Source: Poa pratensis (Eukaryota; Streptophyta; Magnoliopsida; Poales; Poaceae). Taken from it: DNA of 64,000 nucleotides. Position numbers and translations under genes: made by a program. Shown piece after piece: positions 1 to 11,129 of the stretch. Location: positions 6,965,045 through 7,029,044 of the forward strand of contig CAMZMU010000081.1 in the NCBI GenBank assembly GCA_947311845.1, given 5' to 3'. The notes beneath the pieces were generated by a model, which worked only from the letters and a program-made list of their open reading frames with translations, was not told the DNA's origin and searched no databases. The first letter of the stretch is position 1, and each line of letters begins with the position of its first letter.

Positions 1-1316
1 GTCTTCCTTGTTAACCAAACCCTTTTACTAGAAAATATCTAGACCTTAGAGATACCAATCATGCAAACCAAATTTCAACGAGCTTTACGGTAGTTCTTCA
101 TTAATAGGTTTTAACTACATGATACAAAAGCTTAAACATGAACTACTTGATAACTCAAAACAATTGACAAGTATCAAATTATCCAATACATGATCTACAA
201 GAATATGTAAGCTTTTTCCATTATACCATCTACCACATGCAACATTTTCTGTTCCAACCAAACACCAATCAATTTATTTCAACATAAACTCTCCAAACAA
301 TTATAAGTGAAGCAAGAGAGTACTTTCTTTAAAAGAACTAACAGCTCTGAATAAGAGATGCATGCAAAACAGGAGCTAAAAGCATAGCAATAGCTAGATA
401 AGAATACTCAACAAGTATAAGTGAAGAATAGGAGTATTCATATGAAAAAGCGGAGCGTGTCTCTCTCCCAATCAAGAATGCTGGGGTCCAATCAAGTTGA
501 CCATAAGAAAAATAAAATACTGAAAATAAAAGCACACAGACGCTCCAAGTAAAGCACATATGATGTGAAAGAATTAAAATATAGTTTCACTAGAGATGAC
601 CTGATAAGTTGCTGATGAAGAAGGCATCCCCAAGCTTAGACGCTTGAGTCTTCTTGAAATATGCTGGGGTGATCCATGGGAGCATCCCCAAGCTTAAGCT
701 CTTCACTCTTCTTGATCACATTATATCATCCTTCTCTCTTGACCCTTGAAAACTTCCGCCACACCAAACTCAAAGTAATTCTCATTAGAGGGTTAGTGCA
801 CAATCAAAAACTCACATGTTCTATAAGGACACAAACATGACCGTTACTTTTAACATTAGCTACTGCCACTGATGTTATGTGAAGCTCTTCACCCTAAAAA
901 AGAATTCCACTCAACACTAGTAAAAGAGAGAATGCGAAAAATAAAAGACAGAATCTGTCTAAACAGAACAGTCCGCAAAGACGAATTTTTTCGAGGCACT
1001 TACGTTGCTCAGATCGAAAAACTTTAAACTAACGAAAGATGCGTACATATCTGAGGATCACGCACAAAAATTTCAGATTTAAATAATTTTTCTGTGATTT
1101 TACAGAATTAAAACGGTGAACAGCAGCAGAAATCCAAATCTAGCATCATCTTCCTATTAGAGGCAATACTTGGCACAACAATGCGATAAAATAAAGATAC
1201 AAAGGAATTGTTACAGAAGTAAACAACTCCTTGACTCAAAAAAGAAAAATTGCAGAAATAAAATAATGGGTTGTCTCCCATAAGCGCTTTTCTTTAACGC
1301 CTTTCAGCTAGGCGCA
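1..1316 (-). repeat. 3' non-coding region of the gypsy family
   Basis: It is near-identical in inverted orientation to 58340-59668. It includes a GGGAGACAACCC-type box after the coding part and two CCCCAAGCTT motifs (628-637, 686-695) that resemble the polypurine tract motif of this family. A short frame at 338-559 on the minus strand is preserved in the other copy at 59111-59332, but it is cysteine- and aromatic-rich and I do not claim it as a gene. Confidence 0.7.
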
Positions 1317-1327
1317 GAAAGTAAGAA

Positions 1328-1882
1328 TCAAGTGTTTCCAAGTGATGAAGCATCAACAGAATAATTTGCTCTAACAATAGAATCAAAAGGTAACTTCATC
1401 TTCTTTCTAGGGAAGTGTTCCATACCTTTCTTGAGTGGGAATTGATATTTAATATTCCCCTCTCTCATATCAATAATAGCACCAACAGTTCTAAGAAAAG
1501 GTCTTCCCAAAACAATAGGACAAGAAGCATTGCATTCAATATCCAAAACAACAAAATCAACGGGGACAAGGTTATTGTTAACCATTATAAAAACATCATC
1601 AACTCTCCCAAAGGTTTCTTTATAGTATTATCAGCAAGGTGAACATCCAAATAACAGTGTTCCAAAGGTGCTAAATCAAGCATATCATAGAGTTTCTTAG
1701 GCATAATAGAAATCATTCACCTTCATCTTAATGATGGGCTCCCAACCATCTTCTAACTTCCTAGGGATAGAAGCTTCATGTTTTAATTTCTCTTCCCTAA
1801 CTTGCATGAGAGCATTAGTAATATGTTTAGTAAAAGCCATGTTTATAGCACTAGCATTAGGACTTCTAGCTAGCTTTTGCAA
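1328..1882 (-). pseudogene. Retroviral-type aspartic protease region, broken
   Basis: Two short frames downstream of gag (1882-1697 and 1585-1328) carry recognisable parts of the gag-protease region of Athila-type elements. The second contains SCPIVLGRPFLRTVGAIIDM, the conserved stretch C-terminal to the catalytic DxGAS of these proteases, and has a clear counterpart in the inner gypsy element near 49225-49280. The catalytic aspartate segment is not in frame. The coding part ends at 1328 and is followed at once by the 3' non-coding region instead of reverse transcriptase. Confidence 0.65.
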
Positions 1883-2059
1883 GAACTTAATTACTTCAGA
1901 AATATTGCAACCATCAAAATCAAAGTCATTATTATCAAAAGTAATGGACCATTGTCTCCCGCATCTCGAAAAATTTCAGCACTTTTATCAGAACAGTTTC
2001 AGTGTTTTCAGGCAATTTTAAACGTTTTGCAACAGAAGTAGAGACATTGCCAACACCAA

Positions 2060-3379
2060 TTACTTTACCATTGATAGTAGAGGTTTATTAACACTTGAGT
2101 TTACATCATTTTCAGTAGTGGTAATAGTATAAACTCTAGCAATACTATTCTTTTTAGCAATTTCATCCTCTCTTGCCCACCTAGCATGTAAATCAGCTAA
2201 CATCCTCACATTATTATCAATTTTAACTTGAATAGCATTGAGAGTTTTGCTCTCTTTAACATCATGAGGCATAGTTTTAATTTTTAACAAATCAACATCA
2301 AGAGCAAGACTATCAACTTTAGAGGCAAGAGCATCAATTTTCCCAAACTTTTCCTCAACAGATTTATTGAAAGCAGTTTGTGTACTAATAAAATCCTTAA
2401 GCATGACTTCAAGATCAGAGGGTACACTCTTATTATTGTTGTAGGAATTACCATAAGAATTAACATAACCATTGCCACTATTAAAAGGATAGGGCTTATA
2501 ATTGTTATTACCAAAATTATTCCTATAAGCATTGTTGTTGAAGTTATTATTTTTAATGAAGTTCACATCAACATGCTCTTCTTGAGCAACCAAAGAAGCT
2601 AAAGGAACATTATTTGGATCAACATGCATTTTTCCATTTGTAAGCATAGACATAATAGTATCAATCTTATCACTCAAGGAAGAGGTTTCTTCAACAGAAT
2701 TTACCTTCTTACCTTGTGGAGCTCTTTCGGTGTGCCATTCAGAATAATTTATCATCATATCATCAAGAAGCTTTGTTGCAGCACCCAAAGTGATGGACAT
2801 AAAGGTACCTCCAGAGGTCGAATCCAATAGGTTTCTTGAAGAAAAATTTAATCCTGCATAAAAGGTTTGGATGATCATCCAAGCAGTCAGTCCATGGGTG
2901 GGACAATTCTTTACCAATGATTTCATTCTCTCCCAAGCTTGAGCAACATGCTCATTATCAAATTGTTTGAAATTCATAATGCTACTTCTCAATGATATAA
3001 TCTTAGCAGGAGGATAGTATTTTCCTATGAAAGCATTTTTGCATTTAGTCCATGAATCAATACTATTTCTAGTCAAAGATAGCAACCATTCTTTAGCACG
3101 TCCTCTCAAAGAGAAAGGAAAAAGTTTCAGTTTAATAATATCACCATCTACATCCTTATACTTTTGCATCTCACAAAGTTCAACAAAATTATTAAGGTGA
3201 GCAGCAGCATCATCAGTACTAACACCAGAGAATTGCTCTTTCATAACAAGATTTAAAAGTGCAGGTTTAATTTCATAGAATTCTGCGTTAGAAGCAGGTG
3301 GAGCAATAGGTGTACTAATGAAATTATTGTTGTTCGTGCTAGTGAAATCACACAACTTAGTGTTCTCAGGGGTACTCAT
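2060..3379 (-). CDS. Retrotransposon gag protein, 439 aa
   Basis: This is the capsid-like structural protein that packages retroelement RNA in cytoplasmic particles. I chose the methionine at 3379, which begins MSTPENTK; the open frame continues upstream through the primer site and LTR, which is not expected to be coding. A retrotransposon-gag domain (PF03732-like) covers roughly residues 60-210, with the motif GRAKEWLLSL and a following PP-type segment (KYYPPAKI). The C-terminal half is asparagine-rich, with no CCHC zinc knuckle seen, then a helical segment. The frame is open for its whole length, but protease follows in other frames and pol is missing. The protein is complete-looking or slightly truncated by a frameshift near 2060. 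Confidence 0.75.
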   Translation of the reverse strand: MSTPENTKLCDFTSTNNNNFISTPIAPPASNAEFYEIKPALLNLVMKEQFSGVSTDDAAAHLNNFVELCEMQKYKDVDGDIIKLKLFPFSLRGRAKEWLLSLTRNSIDSWTKCKNAFIGKYYPPAKIISLRSSIMNFKQFDNEHVAQAWERMKSLVKNCPTHGLTAWMIIQTFYAGLNFSSRNLLDSTSGGTFMSITLGAATKLLDDMMINYSEWHTERAPQGKKVNSVEETSSLSDKIDTIMSMLTNGKMHVDPNNVPLASLVAQEEHVDVNFIKNNNFNNNAYRNNFGNNNYKPYPFNSGNGYVNSYGNSYNNNKSVPSDLEVMLKDFISTQTAFNKSVEEKFGKIDALASKVDSLALDVDLLKIKTMPHDVKESKTLNAIQVKIDNNVRMLADLHARWAREDEIAKKNSIARVYTITTTENDVNSSVNKPLLSMVK

Positions 3380-3619
3380 TTTCGCAAAATAAAAACAAAA
3401 CAGAAAGATAACAACTTGAAAATAAAAGTAACTAATTTTTTTATGTTTTTGATAAATAAAGCAAACAAGACTAAATAAAAATAAACTAAGCAAGACAATA
3501 ACAAAGTAAAGAAATTGGAAGCGTAAAACTCCCTTGCAGAAATCCTCTTGCTCCCCGGTAACGGCGCCAGAAAAAGAGTTGTTGCAGGGAGTTAGAGGAG
3601 CTCTCAGAAATATTTCTTC

Positions 3620-3637
3620 TCCCCGGCAACGGCGCCA
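3620..3637 (-). other. Primer binding site, tRNA-Asp-like
   Basis: The minus strand reads TGGCGCCGTTGCCGGGGA, complementary to the 3' end of plant tRNA-Asp (ending CGGCGCCA). A second copy with one mismatch lies at 3552-3569 in the same orientation, both followed by similar flanks, so the leader has been locally duplicated. Confidence 0.8.
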
Positions 3638-3648
3638 GAAAAAGATCT

Positions 3649-4128
3649 TGATTGCATGGATCACACGTTCGCTGGGAGACCCCAAGAGGAAGGTATGAAG
3701 CAGTGTAGCAGCAGTTTCCCTCAGTAAGAAACCAAGGTTTAATCGACCAGTAGGAGCAAGAAATCACTTCTGAAGGTTGTTGGTGGCTCCGTTACTCGAT
3801 CACCAACGTGGAATCTGCACACAACACAATCAAACTATTTTGCCCCAACGAAACAGTGAGGTTGTCAATCTCACCGGCTTGCTGAAAACAAAGGATTAAA
3901 CGTATGGTGTGGAAAACAGTAGTAAATTGCAGAGAATGAAAAGGAACAGTGTTTGCAGTTGGTTGTATTATCAGTGTAAAAGAATGGACCGGGGTCCACA
4001 GTTCACTAGTGGTGTCTCTCCGTAAAAGATAACTAACATGCTGGTGTGAACAAATTACAGCTGGGCAATTGACAAAATATTGAGCGCATGACAATGCATA
4101 TATATGACATAATGATTACTATGATATT
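3649..4128 (-). repeat. Partial gypsy LTR (3' part)
   Basis: On the minus strand it ends in TCA just before the primer binding site. It is alignable to the last part of the outer gypsy LTRs, including the stretch around ACGTTGGTGATCGAGTAA. The outer part of this LTR is missing because Copia sequence replaces it from about 4127. Confidence 0.8.
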
Positions 4129-4983
4129 CTGAGAATTAATTAGACAAAATAATAATTGATTAAATATTAATTTATTTAATTAATAAATAAAAGGGAAAAT
4201 TATTTATTTAAAAGGGCCAATAAAATGTGGCTGCCACATGGGCCCTAGGGGCCCACATGGCAGCCGCACCACCACTACATGGTGGCGGGCCAGGGCGCAA
4301 GGGCTGAAACCCTAATGGGCATTAGGGCCCATGGGGGGGAGGCGGGGCTGGGTGGGGCCCGACCCCACCTAGATCGGCGCGCCTAGGGCGGGCCCCACCC
4401 AAGGGCGGCGGTGGTTGAGGCGGTGGGGGAGTTGGAGTCCCACTCCAACTCCTCCCCTAAACCTACTTGGACAAGGGGAAATCTTTCCCCTTGCCCAAGC
4501 ATCCCTACCCCTTGGATCTACTATAAAAACCCCACCCCCTCTCCTCTTAGAGACACACAATTTAGAGACAAGACTAGATATCTCTCCAAGGGCTCTCTAG
4601 ATCTAGATCTAATCTCTCTCCCTCTCTCCCATGTGTTGGGGTTCTCTCCACCATACGTACACCAGTAGCTCTTAACTCTGGCACGGCGAAGCGCTGCTGG
4701 ATCTTGACGGACGTACGTGTGCGAGCTCTCAGAGGGGCTACTCGTCCTAGACGTTTGGCCCTCGCTCTGCTGGATCAAGAAGGCTATACGAGGGATCGGT
4801 AACATCCTCGCCGCCAGGCTTGGCCGTGAGGATCTTCATCAGGCATCATCAACATCGTCACCGACAACTCTTCCGCGTCTCGTTGTTGGTAATGAAACAG
4901 TACTAACCTCCCCTGTATCTTCATAGTTGTTCCTGGCTGTTGCGTAGGTTGGAAAATTTTAAATTCTGCTACGTAACCCAATA
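4127..4983 (+). repeat. Partial Copia LTR (3' part)
   Basis: Matches 15175-16027 closely. It starts inside the LTR at a junction with the gypsy LTR, sharing ATTC/TG at the breakpoint. A TATA-like box lies at 4521-4529 (CTATAAAAA). The LTR end reads CCCAATA instead of the usual CA end. Confidence 0.8.
4521..4529 (+). promoter_or_regulatory. TATA-like box of partial Copia LTR
   Basis: CTATAAAAA precedes a pyrimidine-rich stretch and lies about 460 bp before the LTR end. The other LTR has CTATATAAA at the same place (15565-15573). Confidence 0.5.
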
Positions 4984-4984
4984 G

Positions 4985-6320
4985 TGGTATCAGAGTGATC
5001 TATGAGTAGGTACAGGTACGTACTAGAGCACCTAAGTCGGTGCGGGCACCGCACAAGTTTGTGCGGGTATGTCATTGAGCTTTTCTGACATTCAGATTAT
5101 TTATGTTTGCTTTCCAATATGCGGTCTTGTCTTATTTCCAGCGGCATAGTTTGATCTCAAACTTCTGGCAATCCGCGGACTTCCGGCTTCTCTTAGTATG
5201 CCTGTCGGCGCCAACGAAGTGCTTCATGTAGCTTCGAATCTTTCTATAGTTGGTCTCGTCGACTTGATAGCGGATGGGGCATGTGGACTAGGTCGACACG
5301 GGGTCACGTGCAGCTGTAATCATTTAGAAGGGGATCCGCAACGTTTTCGTAATGTTGGGTTGTCCTTCACCCCGCAATGTCAATCTAGCAACATGAATAG
5401 TCATGCTTGGTTACTTACGTAGGCAGTGACGGTTTTACACGGTAAATCCTAAAGCCTCGTAAAATTGCAAATACAAAGGTTAGAAACGTCTAACTTGTTT
5501 TTGCAGGACATGTGATGTGATATAGTCCTTTAATTTTACTCAAGTGTTGTATGAAATACCATCTTTTGTAATTCTGACATGCGTGTCAAACTTTAAAGCA
5601 TGATGGTTGGAAACCACGGGATTGCTATCTCCGGCCTGTGTGCCACATGTTATTTTATTCTAAGTAATAGGAGATGGACATGGAGATGGCGTCGTAGACC
5701 TCGACGACACGGCGTGGTGCATAGAAGGAGTTCTTGGAGCCACAATAAAAGACAAACAGGACTATACTACATAATTATTTCTGTGAAACTTTATCCCTTT
5801 TTGTTATTGCACTCTTTTGGTTGCGCAGTAGTCGTGATTATTAGGGTGATTCCTCAGTCAAATATCAAGGAGATCGTGCTCATCCAACCGTGGCACCGTC
5901 AAACCGGATGCTTGTCACCGTACGCCATGTTCACATGAGTAATGCGTGCCAAGGGTTCGGGAGGCGGGCACGAACCATTCTAGCAGCATAATCGATTGGT
6001 TGTCTTGAAGTCCTGGCATAACTAGTTATGAGTTCGGAGCACTACATCGAAAGATGAACGGAAATCACGGCAGGAAGTGATTGGCAAGTTGGCCTACCCC
6101 TTCGTCATAGTAGAGGCGGTGTATCCATCACTCTTACTATTGAGGACCGTGGATTCCGAATCACTGCTTAACTGATCATGAGAATATCAGTTTCAGTGGG
6201 AGCACACTTTAGTTAAATTGTATCATTTTAACTTGTGCAGATTAATCATGAAAAAGAGTCTAAAATGGAATTTGCTATCATTGTAGATCAAAGCCTGTCG
6301 ACATTAACCTGCTTTGTAAA
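4985..6320 (+). other. Copia primer binding site and untranslated leader
   Basis: The leader opens with TGGTATCAGAG at 4985-4995, complementary to the initiator methionine tRNA 3' end, as in BARE/Angela elements. The following 1.3 kb has no convincing coding frame. Its first about 535 bp recur at 16028-16568. Confidence 0.75.
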
Positions 6321-6859
6321 ATGGAAACTTTAACTGTTAATGGCAACAACTTTGTAGATTGGATCTGCACCCTTAGAGATAGACTTAGAGACAATAGGAA
6401 AATTTAGGTTCTAGATGCGCCTCCCTCAGAGTTGTCATGGAATGACAATTTTACTCGTGATGAAAAGGCAGTAAGGGAATTCATGTTAGCTCACATGGAT
6501 AGACGGCTGCACACTCGCTTTGAGAAAGCTAGTGCATATGATGTGCTCACAGAGCTGCAGAGTCTATTCCAGGAGAGAGTTAAATTGCATGTTATGCAAT
6601 CACTAAACTGCTCTTCAGTACTAAGCTTGACATGAAGGGTTCGCTCAATGACCACTTGGCTAGCATGATTAAGCTTAATCAAAAGTTGGAAGATCTAGGT
6701 TTTCCAATGAATGCCCAAGCGAGTCGTACAGTGTTGCTGATGTCGCTACCACCGCCTTATAGCAGGTACATTCAAAATTCTAATTTGATTGGTAGTAACA
6801 TAAGCATCGAAGAGCTTACTCAAAAATTAATCATAGCGAAAGCGGAAAGTGTATTGTGA
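6321..6859 (+). pseudogene. Copia gag (UBN2-like), broken
   Basis: A Copia gag protein would form the particle that packages element RNA. The natural start is METLTVNGNNF at 6321. An in-frame stop follows at 6405-6407, and the same frame resumes with a typical gag segment (FMLAHMDRRLHTRFEKASAYDV). A frameshift near 6605 moves the rest to another frame (SLNDHLASMIKLNQKLEDLG, then a PPPYSRYIQ-type segment), which is conserved in BARE/Angela gag. The gene is then cut at about 6859 by a MITE-like insertion. Confidence 0.75.
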
Positions 6860-7234
6860 TCCCGGGCACCAGTGATCCCTCTTACTTAAAAAATTCGAAA
6901 ATCATATTTGTATGTTTCCCAAAATTCTGAAAAAAATCCAGATGTAGGCCATAGTGTATCCCACAAACGTGTAAATTTTTAATCTGAGATACATTATATT
7001 ATGGGCTACACAAAAATAACAAATCTAGTAAAACTTAGAGATTTGAAATTATACATTTTTAGATCTACACATTTGTTATTTTTGTGTAGCTCAAAATACA
7101 AAGTGGTTTAAGTTGAAATTTTTCACGTAAGTGGGATATATCATTGACTATACGTGGATTTTTTTTCAGAATTTTTTGGAACTTATAAATATGGTTTCGA
7201 ATTTTTTCAATTGGAGGGTGCATTGGTGCCCAGG
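6860..7234. mobile_element. MITE-like insertion in Copia gag, about 375 bp
   Basis: The ends are imperfect inverted repeats: GGGCACCAGTGATCCCTC at 6864-6881, and the reverse complement of GGGCACCAATGCACCCTC at 7214-7231. The interior is AT-rich and partly self-complementary: CACAAAAATAACAAATCTAG near 7010 faces ACACATTTGTTATTTTTGTG near 7065. Recognisable Copia coding sequence stops before it and resumes after it. I could not identify a clean target duplication, so the superfamily is open. Confidence 0.5.
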
Positions 7235-7338
7235 AGCAAAAAGTCTCCACCGTAGCGAAAGCTAAGATTAAGGACTGTAGAAGGGTTGGTTTAACCAACA
7301 AAGCATCACAAAGGATAGAGGAAGGAGATCTCAATTTA

Positions 7339-8233
7339 GTGGATGATATGGGGACTGGAAATCCCAGAGTCATCAATGTTCTAGATGTGTATTTAACTGG
7401 TCCTCACAGTGATTCATGGATCTTTGACACCGGCTCAGTTGCACATATTTGCAACACGACAATAGGTCTAAAAGATGTGAGGAAGTTAAATCCAGGTGAA
7501 GTCTGCATGAGAGTTGGTAACGGAATGCAAGTTAGCGTTCGTTCCATCGGTACCATGAGCCTTCACTTACCTTCAGTATTCATTTTGGAAATGCGTAATT
7601 GCTACTTTGTACCAACATTTAGCAAGAACATCATTTCAGGGTCACGACTTACGTGACGGGTATTCTTTTAATTCTGAGAACAATGGATGTTCGATTTATT
7701 ATAAGGGTGCATTTTATGGATCAGCCCCTCTAGTGGATGGTCTATTTGTATTGAATCTTGGAAGGATAGAAGACACATTACACATTGATGCAAAGCGACT
7801 GAAAGTAGTGAAAGATGATACTTACACTTGGCACTGTCGTCTTGGGCACATCGGAAAAGGCCGCATGAAACAACTCTACTCAGATGGGTTGTTGCAATCA
7901 TTTGATCAGTGTGAGGCATGTCTGATGGGAAAATTGGCCAGGACACCGTTCAACGGTACAGTTGAGCGGGCTACGGAACTGCTCGAGATCATACACACTG
8001 ATGTGTGTGGGCCTTTGAACATTCCAGCGCGCGGTGGGTTTCTTTACTTCGTGACATTTACTGATGACTTAAGTAGGTATGGCTATATCTACTTGATGAA
8101 GCAAAAGTCGAAAACTTTTGAGAAATTCAAAGAGTTTCAGAATGAAGTAGAAAACAAACATGACAAGAAGATAAAGTACTATGATCTGATTGTGGTGGAG
8201 AATATCTTAGTCATGAATTCGGTCAACATATGA
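7339..8233 (+). pseudogene. Copia protease and integrase N-terminal part, broken
   Basis: The first frame (7339-7656) has the protease active site in SWIFDTGSVAHIC, with the aspartate codon at 7426. The protein continues in a second frame (7607-8233) with the GAG-pre-integrase zinc-binding segment (WHCRLGHIGKGRMKQL and a following C-x2-C in CEACLMGK), then the integrase core beginning HTDVCGPLN, where D is the first catalytic acid. The frame is lost near 8190-8230, where the second catalytic Asp of integrase would be expected. At least two frame changes make this non-functional. Confidence 0.8.
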
Positions 8234-9225
8234 AGGAGCGTGGAATTGTACCACAGCTCACGCCGCCTGGAACACCACAGAGAAACGGAGTTTCAGAGAG
8301 ACGTAATCGAACCCTCATGGATTCGGTGAGGTCTATGCTGGCATTATCTGATTTACCACTATCTTTTTGGGGATATGCACTAGAGACATCAGCTTACACT
8401 TTAAACAGATCACCATCCAAATCTGTCAAGACAACGCCGTATGAGATATGGATGGGTAAACCACCCAATAATAGGCATCTGAGGGTTTGGGGCTGTGATG
8501 TTTATGTTAAACGATTGCAAGCCATGAAACTCGAGCCTAGGTCTGACAAATGTGTTTTCATAGGGTATCCTAGAGACACCATCGGATACACCTTTAATAA
8601 CAAGGCCGAGGGCAGGATTTTCGTTGCCCGGAATGGCGTATTTCTTGAGAAAGAATTTCTTTCAAAAGAAGTCAGTGGGAGGACGGTTAGTCTCGATGAG
8701 ATTTTACAATCTTCTGAAGAGATAGTCAGAGTGAATGCACCGGAAGCAATTCCTGTCACTAACTCAGCCACTGATGCGGAGATTCTGACTCCTCCCCAAG
8801 AGGAAGAAGAAACTCCAGTCAGGACAAATCCTCAAATAAGAAAGGGAACCAGAAATCACGAACAACCTCGGTTTTTCGAGAATGAAGTTCTCTTACTTGA
8901 GAATGTCGAGCAAGAAGTTTTCATCATGGATGAAGTTCTTCTTCTCGAAGAGGATGAACCTGCATGTTATAAGGAAGCAATGGATGATGTAGATTCCAAC
9001 AAATGGCAAGTAGCCATGAATTCTGAAATGAAGTCCATGTACGACAATGACGTCTGGGATTTGGTTGATCTTCCTGAGGAAGTGAGTCCAATAGAATGTA
9101 AATGGATCTTCAAGAAGAAGACAGACGCGGACGGTAATGTTACCGTTCATAAAGCACACCTTGTCGCAAAGGGTTTTCGACAAATTCATGGTGTAGACTA
9201 TGAGGAGACATTCTCTCCGTAGCAA
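8230..9225 (+). pseudogene. Copia integrase C-terminal part and reverse transcriptase start
   Basis: This open stretch starts in the integrase core near the third catalytic acid (PQRNGVSERRNRTLMDSVRS), continues through the Copia integrase tail (FIGYPRDTIGYTF) and a poorly conserved linker, and enters reverse transcriptase (NKWQVAMNSEMKSM, then CKWIFKKKTDADGN). KAHLVAKGF replaces the usual KARLVAKGF. It ends in a stop just after YEETFSP at about 9220, where the frame shifts. Confidence 0.8.
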
Positions 9226-10349
9226 TGCTTAAGTCTGTAAGGATTATGTTAGCTATAGCTACCTTCTATGATTATGAAATCTGGCAGATGGATGTCAAAA
9301 CTGCTTTCCTCACTGGAAATCTTTCTGAGGACGTGTACATGGTACAGCCCGAAGGTTTTGTCGATCCAAAGAAAGCTAACATGGTGTTCAAGATAAACAA
9401 GTCCATTTATGGTCTCAAGCAAAGCATCACGGAGTTGGAATATTCGATTTGATGAAGTAGTCAAGAGTTTTGGCTTCATTCAGAATTTCGAGGAAACTTG
9501 TATTTACAAGAAGGAAAGTGGGAGCTCACTAGCGTTTCTTATTCTCTATGTCGATGATATATTGTTATTTGGTAATAATAAGATGTTTCTTGGGGAAGTT
9601 AAAGCTTCATTGGAAAAGAGTTTTGCGATGAAGGACTTAGGAGAGGCTGCTTACATATTAGGCATCAAGATCTATCGCGATAGAGAAAGACGCCTAATAG
9701 GTCTTAGCCAAAGTACATACATAGAAAAGGTGTTGAAGAGATTTAACATGGTCGATTCCAAGAAATGCAATATTCCTATATCGCCTGGAATTATCTTGAG
9801 CAAGAAGCATTGTCCCAAGACTATTGCTGAGCGAAAAGAAATGACGGATATTCCTTATGCTTTGGCAATAAGATCTATAATGTACGCAATGACATGCACA
9901 CGTCCCGACGTGTCATATGCCCTAAGTGTTACCAGCAGATTTCAATCTGATTTTGGTAAAGTCCACTGGACAGCAGTTAAAAACATTCTAAAATACCTCA
10001 GGAGAACTAAGGACATGTTCCTAGTCTATGGAGGGGATGAGGAGCTCAGAGTAAAGGGTTACACTGACTCAGGATTTCAGTCTGATCCAGACGATTCCAA
10101 AGCACAATCAGGTTACGTGTTCGTTCTTAACGGCGGTGCAGTCAGCTGGAGAAGCTCCAAGCAAGGCACGGTGGTAGACTCTACAATGGAGGCGGAATAT
10201 GTGGCGGCATCTGAAGCAGTCAAAGACAGCTATTGGATAAAGAAGTTCATCACTGAACTAGGAGTGGTTCCTTCAGTGGCAGATCCAATCGAACTCTATT
10301 GTGACAACAATAGCGCGGTGGCTCTGGCAAAGGATCCGAGGTCTCACAG
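9225..10349 (+). pseudogene. Copia reverse transcriptase and RNase H, broken and interrupted
   Basis: Two frames (9225-9452, 9409-10349) continue the polymerase: WQMDVKTAFLTGNL with the first catalytic Asp, then YVDDIL with the paired aspartates at 9553-9558, then AMTCTRPDVSYALSV. The RNase H domain follows (KGYTDSGFQSDPDD, STMEAEYVAASEA, ELYCDNNSAVALAKDP). A frameshift lies near 9420. RNase H is split at 10349/10350 by a small LTR element; its last part resumes at 13865. Confidence 0.85.
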
Positions 10350-10744
10350 TGTCGAGGGGTGGACTCGGCAAATCCCTGGGTTGTGTACCCCGGGTTGATT
10401 GAAGGGGAGAGAGAGTGCGCGCTGGTAGTTCCGTCGGCTGACAAGTAAGGATTTACCCAGGTTCGGACCCTCATGGTGAGGTAAAGACCTACATCCTGCT
10501 TGTCTGATCTGTATAGATGTATGATGATGTTACATGGTGGCCGCGAGGGCGAGGTGAGACGTGGTCTCGTGGTCATCCCCCTATGGGGTGCCCCTGCCTG
10601 GCTTTATAAAGGGAGCCAGGTAGGGTTTACATGAGGTTCTTGTCTTGTACTCCAAGTTGCAGTTGTTGGGCTTCATGGGCCTCCAGGTGCTGGGCCGCAT
10701 CGGGTACGCCAACGGTCGGGTGCCCGGAGGGTACGCCCACATCA
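10350..10744 (-). repeat. 3' LTR of small LTR element
   Basis: Paired with 13466-13859, differing by a few bases. It holds CTTTATAAAG near 10602-10610, which can serve as a TATA box on either strand. Confidence 0.85.
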
Positions 10745-11129
10745 GGAGCCCCCGAGTGTCTGGTCGATACGAAGAATCGGGCAGGGACTCAAAGCAGCAT
10801 GTCGTGTAGGCGTAGTCGATGCGTCGGGTAAGTACTCTTTCCTCATGGGCACGCCGTCTTGTTCCTGAAAAGGATAGTTAAAGAAATTCGACTCCGGCCG
10901 TTGAGGGCTTATAGAGGATGCTTTAGTCGGTAATGTTTCGACTGAGTCTATCGGGAGCGCGAACAGTGCTCCGATGGGAGTAGCCCCCGAGATTAAGCTG
11001 AATTGCTTGTAATTGAGGTTAATCTAAAAAATCTCTCTCAGTCGAAAAGAAATTCTTGAACCCCTCCCGATGGGAGTAATTTTAGGAAATCACTGATAAA
11101 TCAGAGTCCTTTTTCTGCCTGTTTGGCTT

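Larger units (their letters stand above)
1..4128 (-). mobile_element. Ty3/gypsy (Athila-like) fragment, gag-protease type
   Basis: Reading leftwards on the minus strand this fragment has a partial LTR (3649-4128), a primer binding site (3620-3637), gag, protease remnants and a long non-coding 3' region that runs off the window start. Positions 1 to about 1316 match 58340-59668 in reverse complement, and the LTR part matches 45890-46207, 56552-56703 and 61690-62173, so it belongs to the same LTR family as the outer gypsy element. No reverse transcriptase, RNase H or integrase lies between protease and 3' region, so it is a pol-less, non-autonomous form or an internally deleted copy. Its LTR is cut at about 4125-4128, where Copia DNA begins. 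Confidence 0.85.

Noticed and set aside
338..559. 73-codon frame conserved between two gypsy-family copies (also 59111-59332)
   Set aside because: Conserved because the whole 1.3 kb region is conserved; no coding signature such as preferential third-position change could be judged from two copies.
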